From Plantago ovata (lineage: Eukaryota; Streptophyta; Magnoliopsida; Lamiales; Plantaginaceae): 64,000 bases of DNA. Positions 22,709 to 36,496 of the stretch are shown here, one piece after another. Made by a program: the position numbers and the translations under genes. Each line of letters starts with the position of its first letter. Position 1 is the first letter of the stretch. The DNA is taken from contig CM051455.1 in assembly GCA_028274465.1 (NCBI GenBank), forward strand, positions 137,661,284 to 137,725,283. Direction: 5' to 3'. Under the pieces are notes generated by a model. The model was not told the origin of the DNA. It ran no database searches and worked only from the letters and a program-made list of their open reading frames with translations.

Positions 22709-22930
22709 TGTGCGTCGAGGTTTACTAGCGAACTAACTTTTGTAATCATTGATTTTGTTCATAAAGAGGAAGAGGTATAAAATTCGTGACCGGAGAAAAA
22801 AATTGTAGATTTTTCCATATTTCACGATAATTAATATTTGGATAAAATAATACTTCCTCCATAGTATATTAATTTATGTATGTTTTACGTCCTAGACCAG
22901 TTAATCATATTAGGGACCAGATAATCTTTT

Positions 22931-22940
22931 TATATAAATA
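22931..22940 (+). promoter_or_regulatory. Candidate TATA box
   Basis: TATATAAATA lies about 150 bases upstream of the ATG at 23089, a fitting distance for a TATA box plus 5' untranslated region. Position and motif only. Confidence 0.5.
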
Positions 22941-23088
22941 CTATATTCCATTGGTTATTTATTAACACAAACAATCTAACAATCTACGCTTGGTCTTATC
23001 TTCTTCAAACGAGGCCAACACTAAAACAGTAGTGACGTTAACAGTGGTGGCTCACTCAAAAAGTCTGTAATAACCATCATCATCATCA

Positions 23089-25415
23089 ATGGCGAACGTG
23101 ACGGATAACCGGGTCGGAGAAATCGAGGAAGAAGAGTCCAGCCCTCTTATATCCGCCGACCCGCCTCTTCCTAGGGCACGATCCGTCCGAACACAAGTTC
23201 CGGAAGCGGAGCTCCACGTGTACAGGCAAGGGAAAGGACCGATCGAGGTGTTCAAGGCTTGTTTGGGCGGGTGGGATCAGGATCAACTCGAGGTCCGAGA
23301 AATTCTGGACCGATTTGGTTTCAAGTCGGTATACGCTTTCACTCCAGGGTCGGGGCGGGGCGTTTCAATCCGATTCAACCCACGTAATGGCCGTTCTCTG
23401 CTCACCTATAAGGATGGCTCCGTTATATACGTCGATGGTGAGCCTAAGGTAATAAGTTGTTCACTTGGCAATGGCATCGAGCCTTTTCTCCACAACACTA
23501 GATTACTATTTACTAGTAGTATTACTTATTCATTCATCTTTATTATTCGTTCGTCGTTTATGTACTAGTACTGCTACAAAATTAAATTAGCTGCTCTTTT
23601 CTTTGCATCGCATGGATATTATTATTATTATTTTATTTTTTTCACAATTTGTGTTTAGTGTGTGCCTGTGCGATAGGTAATAATTACTTATAATACTAAT
23701 AGGTATATATACTCTTCAGTTACCTTATAAAGTGGAAGTAGATTTAATTGTTATATGATCGCAAGTAGTTGGATTGGATAACATATAGTACTATAGTACT
23801 AGTATTAGACTCCGTAGAATAGGGTAGGACTTTATCTTTCTTTACTTTATAGTTTATACCCTTGTTTTGAGAAACAAAACTATATGATGTGGCTGCTGCT
23901 GGCGTTCACTATGTTCTACAAATCCTGGGATTTGTATGCTGATGAGTGCTTCCTGTATTCTAATCTATTAGTCATGTTTAGTTCAACCTTAATAGTCCTC
24001 CTCTGTGGTTTTCGGTAATGCTTACAATCTCATGGAGGTAGTTCCGTTGATACAAAATCATTTAGGGAGTTTGGGTTGGTACAATGACACTTGATTGGTA
24101 ATCTTTACTATTGTACCTCTCTGAGTCTGTTTGAAATGCCAGTCGTTTGGAGTCTACTTATGTACTTTATGTGGCTGATCTTAAGGTGTTCTTTCTGGTT
24201 TCTATGGTCAGCAGACCCATGCGGATCGGATACTAATGTCTTTTACCTTACATCTTGTTGATATGCAGTCCATTTGCCACATGGTCTTACCTTATACTAG
24301 TTTCTTTACTACGGTATCCCCTTATTGTACTATACAGTATCTTTAGAACCTTTAGCACGGTATCCCTTGTGTTTCTATCATACAAAAGTCTATGATGGTC
24401 TATGACCGACTTCCACCCAATGGATTCTGTTATGTTATGGACTCCATAGGGCAAGTTTGCCGCTACACCTCCTGCTTTGTCAGTTAAGTATGTGAAAAAG
24501 AAAGAGTCAAAGAGTGGTAGTAAAATGAGATTCTTATTTGGTTGACTGAAAGACACTTGAGAGTTCAATAATATGCATTTGCATTTTGCACACTGAATGC
24601 CATTTAACATTCATTCTTGCGAATGGAAGTTGGAATGTTGGATAAGATCTTGATGTACCACCATTAGTGTTTAGTACTCTACAAAGAGCCTCTGCAGGAC
24701 CTTTCATAATTAGGAATTGATACAAAAAGTGTGTGGTTGCCTTATGCGTTGTGCTTATCTTTGTGACAGCCACCACATCATAAACCACTTAACCTCATCT
24801 AGAATTTCTTATGACAAGGAACCTACCTTGGAGTCAGACTGCGATAAGTTGGCAGGATATGGCAGCACTGAGTCAAGTTTTAGTTCTTAATGTATTTAAT
24901 CTACGAACACTGCTACAAAGGTATAGGAGAAATTTATGATATGTCCATTAGTCAAACCAGAAAAAACTGTTTGTTACTCAAGCCCCTCAGACATATTTTA
25001 GCATGTTTGTCTTACCTGAAACAAATTTTGTTTGTTCATGTGCCTCTTATGATACTTATAGTGGTATGTTATATCTGGCAATGAAATTTGCTTTATGTTC
25101 GTATGTCTATTATTTTCAAGTTGAAGTGATTACTATTTTAGATGAATAATGTGAGCTTCTTTGCTCAACTTGACAATTCTACTCGTGATCTTGCAGGACT
25201 CCCTGATCAATCCTATTACCAAGATCATAGTATGGGTTGCGCTAATTACTATCTTGATAGCCATGGTTATGAAGGAGGGTCCACAATGGGCCAGGAAGCT
25301 GAACTTATCTGGTGGTGGGGTAACTGGGGTTTCTCCATGGGTCTTGGCTTGTGCCGTTATTCTTTTCACCCGAATGAGAAAGAGAACCAAGATTTTTTTG
25401 GAAAAGTACTTCTAA
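23089..25415 (+). CDS. Conserved plant membrane protein, 192 aa, two exons
   Basis: Exon 1 (23089-23448) starts MANVTDNRVGEIEEEESSPL and ends DGEPK before GTAATA; exon 2 (25197-25415) follows TTGCAG, starts DSLINPITK and ends FLEKYF. Joined frame is 576 bases, intact. Residues 1-40 are acidic and disordered. Residues about 45-120 form a compact conserved-looking domain with HVYRQGKGPIEVFKACLGGW, DQLEVREILDRFGFKSVYAF and SIRFNPRNGRSLLTYKDGS. The C-terminal part has two hydrophobic helices, IIVWVALITILIAMVM and WVLACAVILFTRMRKR, with basic residues at the end. I remember similar uncharacterised proteins in other plants but no function; I give none. The 1.75-kb intron holds nothing recognised. 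Confidence 0.85.
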
Positions 25416-27562
25416 ATCAGCTTCTCGAGTCACGTTGGGGAATGAGCATTCCAAGTTCTCAAAATTCAGCGTAGTTTCTGTGTAACGCTCGCTGATGATG
25501 CATTAGTTCTTTGGTTAAGTTTGGTGCAAATTAATTTTGTTCTGTAAAACTATATGGAGTTGAGAATTGAGATCCAGCCATGGAAATGCTGGAATAACCG
25601 AATAATTACATTTAATACAGAATTATATTCTTAACACGTGCCAAGTTCTCGTTTTTTTCCGTTTTATCTGAATGAAACCACATGGAAATCTTAATACTAT
25701 GGAAATCTCTACTAGAAGCCAATATATGCACATTGGAGAAATGTGCAAAATAGCACTGAAAAGGTTAATAAATTATTAAATTACGTGTAAAATATAATTT
25801 GAATTCTCTATAGTACAGGTAAATCCACCTTTTATTTATTTATTATTTATGTGTTTTTGTTTCATTTCTTTTAAATTGTTTACGTTTATTTTTTGATCAA
25901 ACTTGTATCTTGTACATGTATTTATTAGTATTACCACTAAACCAAAAATATAAACATTATTGATGAGGTTAAAGTTTATGTAGATGATTAAAAAGTATGA
26001 ATTGTGGATTCTGATACAAGCTCATGAAGAAGACGATCTAAACAAATAAATTTCCTGTCGGCCACTTTATTTCCCCCAAAACTCCTTATAACTCCTTGTC
26101 GATGATCAATCTACACAAATAATACATTGCATACGTTCAGGGGTGAAATCTTACGACTCAAAAATCAACGAAAACTTCTATCACTATGTTTAACGGATTA
26201 AGGGGAATAGGTGAAGGCACTCAATTAATGGCTCAATAGACACAACCACCCAAGACTACTCACGAGAAGCCGTAATTGAACAGAGTCGAAAGTGAATCAC
26301 AATCAAATGTAATCAAAGTCCAAAACAAATTTGAAACAACTTCCAAGTTCCAACAAAATCCAAACAAATCACAATCAAATGTAATCGAAATCCAAAATGA
26401 ATTCGAAGGAATTTCTTAAAAGAATCCAAAACAAATCTAGAAATATTGTTGATGCTTTTTCATGACATTCAAAAACTAAATGTCTCATATGCTACAACAC
26501 ACATAGCGAAAGTACGCATGACACATAACCGTTTGGTGCAAATTGAAACATTGATTTTCAACGAAATGCATTACATACTTATATATAAGAAAAACATATA
26601 TGCTTCTAGATTTTGGTTTAAGGAACACCCACCTTATATTTCTTCTCATTGTAAAGGCAATATCTTAAGAAGTTTAATTAACTAATCTCACAAACTCTTG
26701 CCTGCGCATTTTTTTAAATTCAACAACACCTGTTATTTATCGCTGAAACTAACACTAATGTCGATTATAATGTTGGTTTCAATTAAAACTAATCAAACCA
26801 ACATGGTTAATGCTGAAACTAAATTTCGGAACATAACTTTGTTGATTAAACTAGCATTGGGCGATCTACTGGAGCGGAGCGTGCTCCAGTTTAGAGGAAG
26901 CTCCAAATCGGAGCGATCTGGAGCGTTTGCTCCGATTTGGAGCTTGCTCTGGCGCTCCGGTACCAGAGCTCTATAGAAGAAGAATTAATTTTGATTTTTT
27001 TTAAGTTAATTTTTTAAACTTTATTTTTTATTAAAAATATATAGTTTTCTAATTCATGTTTGGTTAGAAGATGTGTTAAGTGATGGTCAACTTAAATGTT
27101 GTTGAGTTTAGACTAAAATGTAATCGTGTGCAGATGAAGGTCTTTTTTGATAAAGGGGTCATTAGTTGTCACTAAAAATATATTATTTCTATTATTTTAT
27201 TTTAAATTCTTATCTATTTTTAATTATTTTTAAAAAATTATTGTGGTGATGGTATAAACATGAAATTTTAGAGATAACCGTATAGAATGGAATTAGCTAG
27301 TAATTAATTAGGAGTGATTATTATTATTATTATTAATAAACGAACACTTTTATTTGATTTTATAATTAATTAAACTTTTTACTTTACTTTTTTAGAAATT
27401 AGGTTCATTCATTCATTCAGCCCGACCTGAGGAATTAAGAAAAAGTTAACGATCGATCGAAAAAGGAGAAAAATCTGAGGTCAACAGGAAGCTGAATTAA
27501 TCTTCCTTCCATACTTGCATCCAGAGATTAACAGATTCCTTCGAAAAATCTGTTCAAATCAA
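25416..27562. other. AT-rich intergenic region
   Basis: No gene recognised. Two imperfect copies of a 70-base unit start with AATCACAATCAAATGTAATC at 26296 and 26367. A GC-rich palindromic island is at 26868-26975. An ATT microsatellite-like run is at 27319-27336. The last 150 bases before 27563 are probably the Rab7 5' untranslated region. Confidence 0.5.
26868..26975. repeat. GC-rich palindromic island (GCTCC/GGAGC family)
   Basis: Built from TGGAGCGGAGCGTGCTCCA, GCTCCAAATCGGAGC, GGAGCGTTTGCTCC, GCTCCGATTTGGAGC and GCTCTGGCGCTCC in AT-rich surroundings. Same word family as 10905-11060. Confidence 0.7.
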
Positions 27563-30500
27563 ATGTCGTTACGCAGGCGAACGTTGCTCAAAGTCATCGT
27601 CCTCGGTGATAGCGGGTATTGTATTGTATTGTAATCATATGATATGATTTGATATCTCTAGTCTAGTTCGTTATTCCAATATCATTCACTATTTTTGCCA
27701 GTTTTAGGGTTTGTTTCTCAAAATTTCTGAATCTGAATTTGTGTTGTGTTTTCTGTAGGGTTGGTAAGACATCATTGATGAACCAGTATCCTCCATCCAC
27801 CTCTAGACTTTTTTTTCTTTCCCCTTTATCCTTCTTCTAATGTAGTTAAGGATTCATGGTATACTACATATATTATGTGAGCTGTTTCCTTTTCCTTAGC
27901 TGTTCAATTAGATACGTGCACAAGAAGTTCAGCCAGCAGTACAAAGCTACAATTGGAGCTGATTTTGTCACCAAGGAACTTCAAATTGACGATCGTCTAG
28001 TCACCCTGCAAGTCTGTTGCTTCCGCAGTCTCCTTTCTTTTTTTTTCTTTGAAAATATCATTGTTGTTAATTACTATGTTATATTGATTAATATTGTTGC
28101 ATACTGGCATGTTGTGTTTTTCTTCTTCTATTGGTGATATATTTAGTACTCACTCCATCCACAACAAATGCCCCCTTTGCTTTTGGGTACATAGATTAAG
28201 GTGCAGCATGTAAATGGACATTTACTATTGCACACGGGTATGGTATATAAATTGAATATCGGACATTTGTTCTGGGGTGGAGGGAGTACTACATTAAGGA
28301 ATGGATTATGTCTCTTTGTTATTTTTATGGTGAATAAATTAATTTTTGTTTCGGTTGGTAGATTTGGGACACTGCTGGCCAGGAGAGGTTTCAAAGTCTT
28401 GGAGTTGCATTTTACAGAGGGGCTGACTGTTGTGTTTTGGTTTATGATGTGAATGTGATGAGGTCTTTTGACACCCTCGACAATTGGCATGAAGAGTTTC
28501 TCAAACAGGTTGGTGACTATTTTGTCAACGTATCAATTCTATACTCCTGATATTTGGTACTGTTCATGAGTTTCTTTTTTTCTTTTAATGTTGCATTTTG
28601 TTGTTTGGTTTGTTAGAGAAGAATCTCATTGTGTTGTAGTAGTCAGTAGTCTAGTTAAATTACCAGGTGTCCTTTGAAAAGTATCTTCAACCCACCTATG
28701 TGCATCAGCCCTGGTACTAATTGAGGCAAAATCACCATGTAGAACTTGCTCCATTGCTGAAGTTGAACTAAGGGGATTTATCTGTCTTTTATTCATTGAA
28801 GTATTGCATGTTTACTAAAGTCTGCCTGTACTTCCCAAATTTATAGGGAATTTTTGCTTCACCTAGCGAGTGGTGACAGATATCAAATAAAGTTCCATCT
28901 ATTGTCTTTGCACTGTCCACTAGCTGTGTGCCTGGACTAGTACCTGTCTACCTGACCTGTTTCCTCTCCTTTGCTCGGTTGTTCCTCAAAATGTGGAACG
29001 GTTGAATGCTTTTGGCATCATGTTGTTGTGTCCCTAGCTTTATCTTGTTTTTTTCTTTCTAATGCCTGATGCTTCCATCATGTACCGCTTTAGCACACTG
29101 GACTCAGATCTTAACCCCCTTTGTGGGGTTAATATTAATAATTATCGTATGTCTCGTTCCATTCTAATTCATAGCCAATCTTGACATTACGTCTCAGTAG
29201 AAGTAAATAATGAAAACGACATTGCATGCAAATCTGTGTGTGTGGGGGGGTGCTTTGGATGTTGACATTTTATTACTTAATATCCCATTACTCCAGTACC
29301 AGGACAGAAACTGAACCAAAATGTGTAAAAGGAGGAAGCAATACGTTGAACTCCGAATGTTAAGTAACAAGGGAGTAAGAGTAAGTTAGGGGTGTCTGAG
29401 AAGAGTTGAAAATTACCTCAAGTCATATATATATATATATATATTCCACATTACACATTCTTAGTAAAGTTGGATACTGATTTTGCAGACCAACCCAAAC
29501 TCATTTATGCTTGTGCCATATTCCACATTGCTGTTTTGTGTCCAAGATATAGATTTAGGAGCTTTCTATACTAGAGATGCGATTAGATTAAATGAAAGAT
29601 TTGAAAATATTGTTATATCCATTATGACGTTTGGTATACAATTAATATCAAATGTAAAGATAAGTAAAAAAAGGGTATATTTTGACAAATTTAAAGCTTT
29701 ATTACTCAATTTGGAATGTCAAAGACTCAAAATTGTTAAATAATTGAATCCTTCAATTATAAACCACTAATCTTTCACTTTTATGGGAGATTAGCATCTG
29801 CCAATAATACCGAGTCGGCTAGATTTGATGCATTTGACCATGTAATAATTAGTTTTCACTGAACATCATATTAAGAGGAATTAGTTATGCTAATATATCA
29901 TAATTTGCCACAATATAACTTACAGAACGGCTACAGGCTTTCCTTTCCATGTACGGAGGTGCACTCTGAAAATTCAGTGAACCGGTAGGAGATTCTTTGA
30001 GATGTTATAACATATTTCAGGAACAGGTTATGGTATGTTTTGCATGGTTTAGGTAGGGAAGAAGAGGATTTGGTTTGTATAACTGAAGATTCATAATGAA
30101 CAGCCAGGGTGTGTATGGAACCGTAACTCTAGTCTAATCGTGTATAGTTGTTACTTGTTTGGTAAGTTGATGATTATGTATATATACACCCAACATGCAA
30201 GTGGATTGAAACAACTTTTCATGCTATATGTAAAGGTCATACTAAATTCATTCATTTTTTTTTGTAAAATAGTATATTTCGTATTTCTCCTTCCAATCTA
30301 ACATAAAAGAAACAATGTTTTAGGGAAGAGGAACATTATGATGTTCCCTATTGCACTATAATAATATATCTGTTCATGTGCAAACGTGATCTACTTTATT
30401 CATCTACTTATTCCCCTTGTTTTGGGCAAATGAGTAGTTGTGAATTTTTTACATGATATGATAGTCAACAGCATCATACATTGATAAATTTGTTATTTAA

Positions 30501-31988
30501 ATGGTGGTGTCTGAACTCTGAATGCTGAAGCTCTGGGATGTAAGATTCTAGTAGCTTGTCGCATGAATTGACTAAAGCAAAATGTCGTGACTGGTGTAAG
30601 CTGACATGCTCTACATATTTTCAATGTGTTCCAATTGTGCTTGAAACCAAATTCCTAAATGACCTAATTCAGCTTTCTGCAGGCTAACCCACCCGATCCA
30701 AAGACGTTTCCCTTCATCCTACTTGGAAACAAGATTGATATTGACGGTGGTAATAGCCGAGTGGTGAGTAGAATCTAGCTTTCAATACCTATTACTTTCC
30801 ATGGATATGATTGTAATCGAATTCAAATATTGAATATAGGTTTCTGAAAAGAAAGCGAAAGAATGGTGTGCATCAAATGGCAACATACCTTACTTTGAGA
30901 CGTCAGCAAAAGAGGATTACAATGTTGACCCCGCGTTCTTGTCTATTGCAAAGACTGCTTTGGCCAATGAACATGAACAGGACATGTAAGTGGTGCTTAG
31001 TACCTTTAAATTATCCTTTATGGATTGCCTATTAGATCATATAGTGTCTTTTATTTTGCCTATCTACTCTAGTTCTCTCTGTGCATATACATGTGCATGA
31101 TACTTTACTTGAGAGATAATGTCAAATGGCATCAAAATAAAATAGAGGAAATATACCACTCTATATTTGAGAAAGGAGATCCGGCATTAAAACCACGATT
31201 AATACCTACGTGTTTGAGTTTTTGTTCGTTCTTTTAAACCTTATGCTGTCTGGTGGAACAAATCCGTTGTTAATGAGGAAATTTGAGGAGTCTCGCTACC
31301 ATTCAACCTTGTTCATCTGAGTATATGGGATGAAATGTTGAAATCCTCATCTAGACTGGGTCTATGATAATCACACAGACCTTGACACCTTGTGGCTGAA
31401 CTATTCCACAATCCACATCCCTCAGATTGCATACATGGCCCACATTCACAATCATAAGCAAGTTAGTAACGTCGTAGTCTCAAGGCCAATGCAGTTGCTA
31501 TAGACCTGTCTAGGTAAGAATTTTCTGGATGAAAGTGAGAGTTTCAGATTTAGTTAACCACTCAGATCATGAATGTTTTTGTCATGTGCTATATATCTCC
31601 ATACTTTTTATTAGTTCGTAGTATATTTTTTAAACATTAGGGAATGGAAGAAGATATTGGCTGTCTTGGTGACTCAGCATGCTGATTTTAGTTTCTCAAG
31701 ATTGCTCTTTTCTCCATGATTACCATTCACCGTATATCAGTGGTGTGCATAAAGGTGTGCATATGTATGGAACTTGTCTTGTCACACATGTTTTGTTGAA
31801 GTTACATTCTGTTGCATTTTTTCTGTTTATTCCGTCTCATCTTGTTGGTCCGAACTCCGTAGTGTTCTTGAGAAGGCAGGTTTTGACACAGCCGTCTAAG
31901 TGTTATTTACATTGGCACCTGCAGATACTTCCAGGGTATACCGGAGGTAATTTCTGAAACAGAGCAACGAGGTGGTTGTGCATGCTGA
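27563..31988 (+). CDS. RAB7: Rab7 (RABG3-type) small GTPase, 205 aa, seven exons
   Basis: Exons 27563-27615, 27759-27785, 27912-28011, 28362-28508, 30683-30763, 30840-30985 and 31925-31988 join to an intact 618-base frame. It starts [20 protein letters not shown]. Motifs in order: P-loop GDSGVGKTS (residues about 15-23), switch I with [17 protein letters not shown] (about 62-69), NKID (about 125), ETSAKE (about 155). The C-terminus GGCAC carries the double-cysteine CXC geranylgeranylation signal. Rab7 in plants marks late endosomes and the tonoplast and drives fusion with the vacuole. Length and exon plan are those of the family. A Stowaway MITE sits in intron 3 and an AT microsatellite in the 2.2-kb intron 4. 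No damage seen; it should be functional. Confidence 0.96.
28149..28286. mobile_element. Stowaway-type MITE in Rab7 intron 3, 138 bp
   Basis: Starts CTCACTCCATCCACAACAAA and ends with the near reverse complement, CATTTGTTCTGGGGTGGAGG then GAG, with TA on each side (28147-28148 and 28287-28288). Length, ends and TA duplication identify a Tc1/mariner-derived Stowaway element. Non-coding. Confidence 0.88.
29428..29445. repeat. (AT)n microsatellite in Rab7 intron 4
   Basis: About nine perfect AT units within TCATATATAT..ATATTCC. Confidence 0.8.
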
Positions 31989-33427
31989 TATGGACTAAGC
32001 ATTTGATTTCCGGCTTGACAATCTTCTCTACACGGCTGTTATCTATAACTATTCATTCTTTTTGCGGTACCTCTATAGCCCCTGAAATCGAAGATTGCAT
32101 CACCTTTTTATTTTGAGCACTTAACCACGGTTATCCAGAACTGTTTGTAGCTTTGTGTTTAATTTCTCTTTCGAATTGTGAATTGTGATATATAAACTCA
32201 AGTAGGCATTTTGTGTACCAAAAATAAACATCGACTTTGGATTTTTGATTTCATCTGTTATGAGACACAGTCTTGGAGTTCATCTTACATCATCTATTTT
32301 TTTATTATAAGATAAAATACCACATTAGTACCCTCATAAAGCCTAATTTCAACCCTACTAATTCATCAATTACATTTTGGTGACTGCTCTATAGTTACAA
32401 AATGTCATTGTCTCAAAACTCCTAAACCAAACAAAAACATTATCCCTTAACATTATCTCTTTGTAATGGAGCCGCTTTGCATTCGAAATTCACAAAAAGG
32501 TTGACAAAGTTTCTAAGCAGTAAGCACTATTCATTTCCATGTCTCCAAACAATGCCCCACGAAATTTATTTCCTTTTTGTTTTTTTTGCAAATGTTATTT
32601 TCTTCTTAACATATCGGGTACCGGAACAACTTCGAATTGAATTGGAGTAGTACAAACAGCTCCGATCGAAGTTGTAGAAGCTCCAAATCGGATCTGGAAT
32701 TGCAACGAGCACATCAGACTTAACATAATTGGTACTACTCGAAATGGTGACTGGGGTATTACTGTAGTAAAATATGAATAAATAATGATTAGTGAAATTG
32801 TAAAGTTGTAAATATATGTCGATACTGAGGGTAATGAATTTTTTTTTTTTTTTTTTTTTTTTTGTATAGTAACATTTTAACGGAATACCCAAATAGAAAA
32901 ATAGTTAGATAGGATGGAGGGCCGGAGTAGTAAAGAATGAATAAAAAATAGTTTTTCTGAAGCACAACAAAATTTTCATTGCACTAAGCCAGAGGAGTTA
33001 CTGCTTGCATGGAATCCCGGCATGCTTGCATGGAATCCCGACATGGAACTGTATGAGGAATCCAATTATTGTTGGAATTTTAGCCAAACCATGGTTGGTA
33101 TGTCTATGACTATGCATATTTAAAGAGAGGTGCCTCGCACGTTAGAAATGGAGTTTTCTTGAACGTGAATAATCTACTAAAATAGTAGAATTCACTAGAC
33201 ATTTGTTACTAAAATTCCGTAGGGAAAGAGTAATTAATGCTCAGAGTGTGTTGGTTATTGGTTGATGCGCTAGTTATGAAAGACTAAAAGTTGGAAGTAG
33301 CTAAAATTAAGAAGGAAAAATCAAAATTAGAAATAATATTTTGTTATGAGGTTATTTGAATTATCACTCTTGGATAAGGGTGTAATTGTTAAAAAGGTGT
33401 AAAAATGACAAGTGTAAAATGTTGGCA

Positions 33428-33515
33428 CCAACAGGTGTCTAACTCGCGACCTGTCAGTTATGGGAGGGAGTAGTTACCACTCAACCACTCAACCATTGCA
33501 CCTTTTGATGCAAGG
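33428..33515 (-). ncRNA. SINE-like tRNA-derived sequence
   Basis: In reverse complement, GGTGCAATGGTTGAGTGGT resembles a pol III A box and GGTCGCGAGTTAGACACC a degenerate B box about 40 bases further. TGGTTGAGTGG is doubled. Candidate SINE head; no clear tail or target-site duplication. Confidence 0.4.
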
Positions 33516-34195
33516 TTGTGTTACAACATAAATACATAGATTCTGGAGTGATAAGTTGCCTTCTCCAAGAGTTGCACTATTCACTTGCAACCTTTCAAAA
33601 CTATAAATAAAATCCCATGTTTTGGAATGAACATAAGACCAATTTGAAATTGCACATTAAAATCCATGTCTTCCTTCTTCTCTTCTTTCTAAAAATGCTT
33701 GTCTACCATATTGAAGTAGTCCAAGATAGTTTTGTATTTCGAGTGCTAGTATACAGACTCACCTGCAGTTGTATCTTGGGAGACGAGCTTGAAATGTGAG
33801 CACCATAGCAGAGCGAATTATGTATTAAGGAGAGAGGGTCATCCCTCGACTCTGCAGATTTGTTAATTCGTTCAATTTCCAGTTTATACACTTCCATACA
33901 TTCCTATTTGCTCCCCAAAATTTCCAACAATTATTGCAGTCATTTTGGAGATAATGAATTAGCTAGGAATGAGAAACGTACATCCATACTTGAAAACGAG
34001 CCCCACACAGGTGGCTATTCGACTGAGAAGAAACTATCCTAGAACCAACTAAACTAAGTAGGCCTGCCTAACTTAGACAAAACATCTGGTTTGTTATTGC
34101 ATTGGCGATCAGATACAATAAGCCAAACTTATTAAGTTCAGTTGATTATTAGAATTTAGTTTAAGATCAGAGATAACTTGGCATGAACTAACATC

Positions 34196-34520
34196 ATTCC
34201 AACCTCCTTGTTGTGCTGAAATTCTGAACAACTAACAAAAAGATGCATAATAGTTTCTTCACTCTGATAAGGCTGTGAATTTGGGACCAATTGGTGTACC
34301 ACCATACTATCCTGAACTTCCACGTCCAAAGGAATGGCAACAATAGTGAATTTGGGACCAATTGGTGTAACACCATACTATCCTGAACTTCCACCTCCAA
34401 AGGAATGGCAACAATATTTAGTACAATATCATTTGGCAAAACCTGAGTTAACTTATAAACATTCCACTGACCCATATGGATGTAGTATTCCACACTTTAT
34501 GTACATGAGCGGAAGCGATT
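34196..34520 (-). mobile_element. Decayed LINE zf-RVT patch with 71-bp tandem duplication
   Basis: In reverse complement a frame reads SEETIMHLFVSCSEFQHNKEV, the CxxH end of a LINE zf-RVT domain as seen in the elements at 5.4 and 7.4 kb. Next to it a 71-base unit starting GTGAATTTGGGACCAATTGG is repeated at 34275 and 34346 with three changes. Fragmentary. Confidence 0.5.
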
Positions 34521-36164
34521 AACAAGTATGCTAACACACATATTTCACACGCTTGGAGTTGGAGGTCAACAAAATATTCCCATGAGAAATATCTTTCCAC
34601 TTGCATGTGTAATGATCTTTAAAAGAGTCTATGTTAAATGTTTCCGCGCGTGTTTAACACATTAAGTGTTGTTAATTATATACGAAGGTGACATGGTGTT
34701 AAAGGTAAGCGATTTCCTATCTTCTCATGTTCATTATTCAATAAGCAAGCCTTGAGTTGATTCCCTTTGTCTTCATTTTATGTCATTCTTAAGGAGCAAC
34801 AGAGAGTTGTGGAGATTCAAAACGAGACGCGAGGGAAGAAAAGATCGTGTTTGAGGTTTGATTTCGTAGGAATCATAGGTGGAACTCATAGGTTTAATGG
34901 TGTTGCTTGCATTGTGATTTATATATGCTACTGATAAGTGTTCCGCAATTTACGTGATTGTAACACAAGTAAGAATATTATGTTTCAATGTATGTCATCA
35001 TGTTAACTTTAAAGTATTATACATTGTTTTACAATTTTGCTGGTTGGGATAGAAGTAATATCACATGTTTAAGGCAAGAGCTTTTGGAAAGGGATACTTT
35101 TTTCGTTGAGAATTCTTCGTTCTCTTTCTCAAGCTTATGATCGAAGAATTTATTGAGCAATGTTATACCTAGACTTGATTAGTCGTCTATTTGGAGCATG
35201 TCAACAACAATAAACTTTATGACTCACATTTATCAAGCTATCAAGACTGCAATTCAAGGGTTGTGAAAATGCGAGAACTTTAGTGGAACTGTGGAAGAGC
35301 TTTGCTCCATCTTACAGTAGGAAGTAACCAAATACATCAATAAATCACAGGAGAGCTTTGTTCCATCTTATATTCTTTGATCCTTCTGATTTCTGAACCA
35401 ACACTTCCATCAACTAACGAAACTGTCCTTTCCTCCAAACCATTGCCAAATATTTGTTAACTCAGTAGAGTTCTACCAACAATGTATCTCACACTCACAA
35501 TATTATTGCCACATGAAACAACCAAGATCCATACAAAACTAGCCAACCTCCTACACCCTATCTCCACTAAATAAGTGACAATCAATTTAAGGTTGGTCCA
35601 AACCTCACCATAGAAACAACAAGCAACAGTAGTCATCACAAGGAAACACTTCAATAAAACATGAACTACAAGTATTTTTTTTCTTAAATTCTACACCTAT
35701 ATCAACTCACAGGACTGAAGTCACTGAACTAAAGGTTAAAATCTCATTACAAACTTAACAAACAATATGACATTCTCAAAGAATTCAAATAAATAAATAA
35801 ATAAAGTGATTAATACATAAAACCAGAGACGTGAAGGTGGATTACAATTTCACAACAATACAGAGACCCGGAGGCCTATGCTAAAGCTAAAGCTGCTAAA
35901 CACTGCCCTTTAAAATGTATACTCTTAACTCTCCTTGTAGTATTGGAGTAATGACACACGCAGACAGCATGGAAGTTCTTTGGGAAAGACAAAACTATAA
36001 AGGATTATCAGAATTATTCATCTCCTAAAAGTAAAGCATAGGGTACATGCCTAAAGCGACCTTATTAGTTATTACCTTCTACATGGTCCATGCCCAGCAA
36101 AGGATGTCAGTGATGGCGACCAATCAATTGTAATGGTTCGATTATTAAAAAAAAATACTGAATA

Positions 36165-36415
36165 CACTACAAGAAAACAGCTTTTTAGCAATGGATCGCA
36201 TACGTCGCTAAAAGGTGTCGATCCGTCGCTATTTTGATTTAGCGACGATTATTAATCCGTCGCTAAATAGGACGTCGCAAAAAGTGACGTCGCTAAGCTT
36301 ATCCGTCTCTAAATTTAGAGACGGATAAATTGATCCGTCGCAAAATTGGCGTTGACCGGGTTTATTCACTTTAGTGACAGATAAGCTTTATCCGTCTCTA
36401 AATCTGATTTAAAAA
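36165..36415. mobile_element. CACTA (En/Spm) transposon end, second copy
   Basis: Starts CACTACAAGAAAACAGC at 36165 and carries the same subterminal words as 8696-9045 (GTCGCTAAATAGGACGTCGC, GCGTTGACCGGG, GACGGATAAATTGATCCGTC). The array ends near 36410. The opposite end is not visible up to the point where duplicate C resumes, so it is a partial or rearranged element. Confidence 0.82.
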
Positions 36416-36496
36416 AAAAATTATGTTTCTTTTAATTTATTTAATTCAACTACAATATAATAAAATATTAAAATATAATTTGTTAAATGCAATAAG

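Larger units (their letters stand above)
31989..35199. other. Intergenic region with repeat debris
   Basis: The first 250 bases are the probable Rab7 3' untranslated region. Then follow AT-rich DNA, a small palindromic patch near 32655-32700 (CAGCTCCGATCGAAG, AAGCTCCAAATCGG), a T-run of about 23 at 32840-32863, a tRNA-like block near 33430-33515 and a decayed LINE patch at 34196-34520. A 15-base direct repeat GCATGGAATCCCG-like doublet is at 33007-33040. No protein gene seen. Confidence 0.5.

Noticed and set aside
22371..22749. Long open frames on both strands at the gap
   Set aside because: They are drawn through 100 N and a GC-rich repeat that has few stops by composition.
32838..32864. 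LINE or SINE poly(A) tail on the minus strand
   Set aside because: The T-run has no retroelement body adjacent and no target duplication that I could find; treated as a homopolymer.
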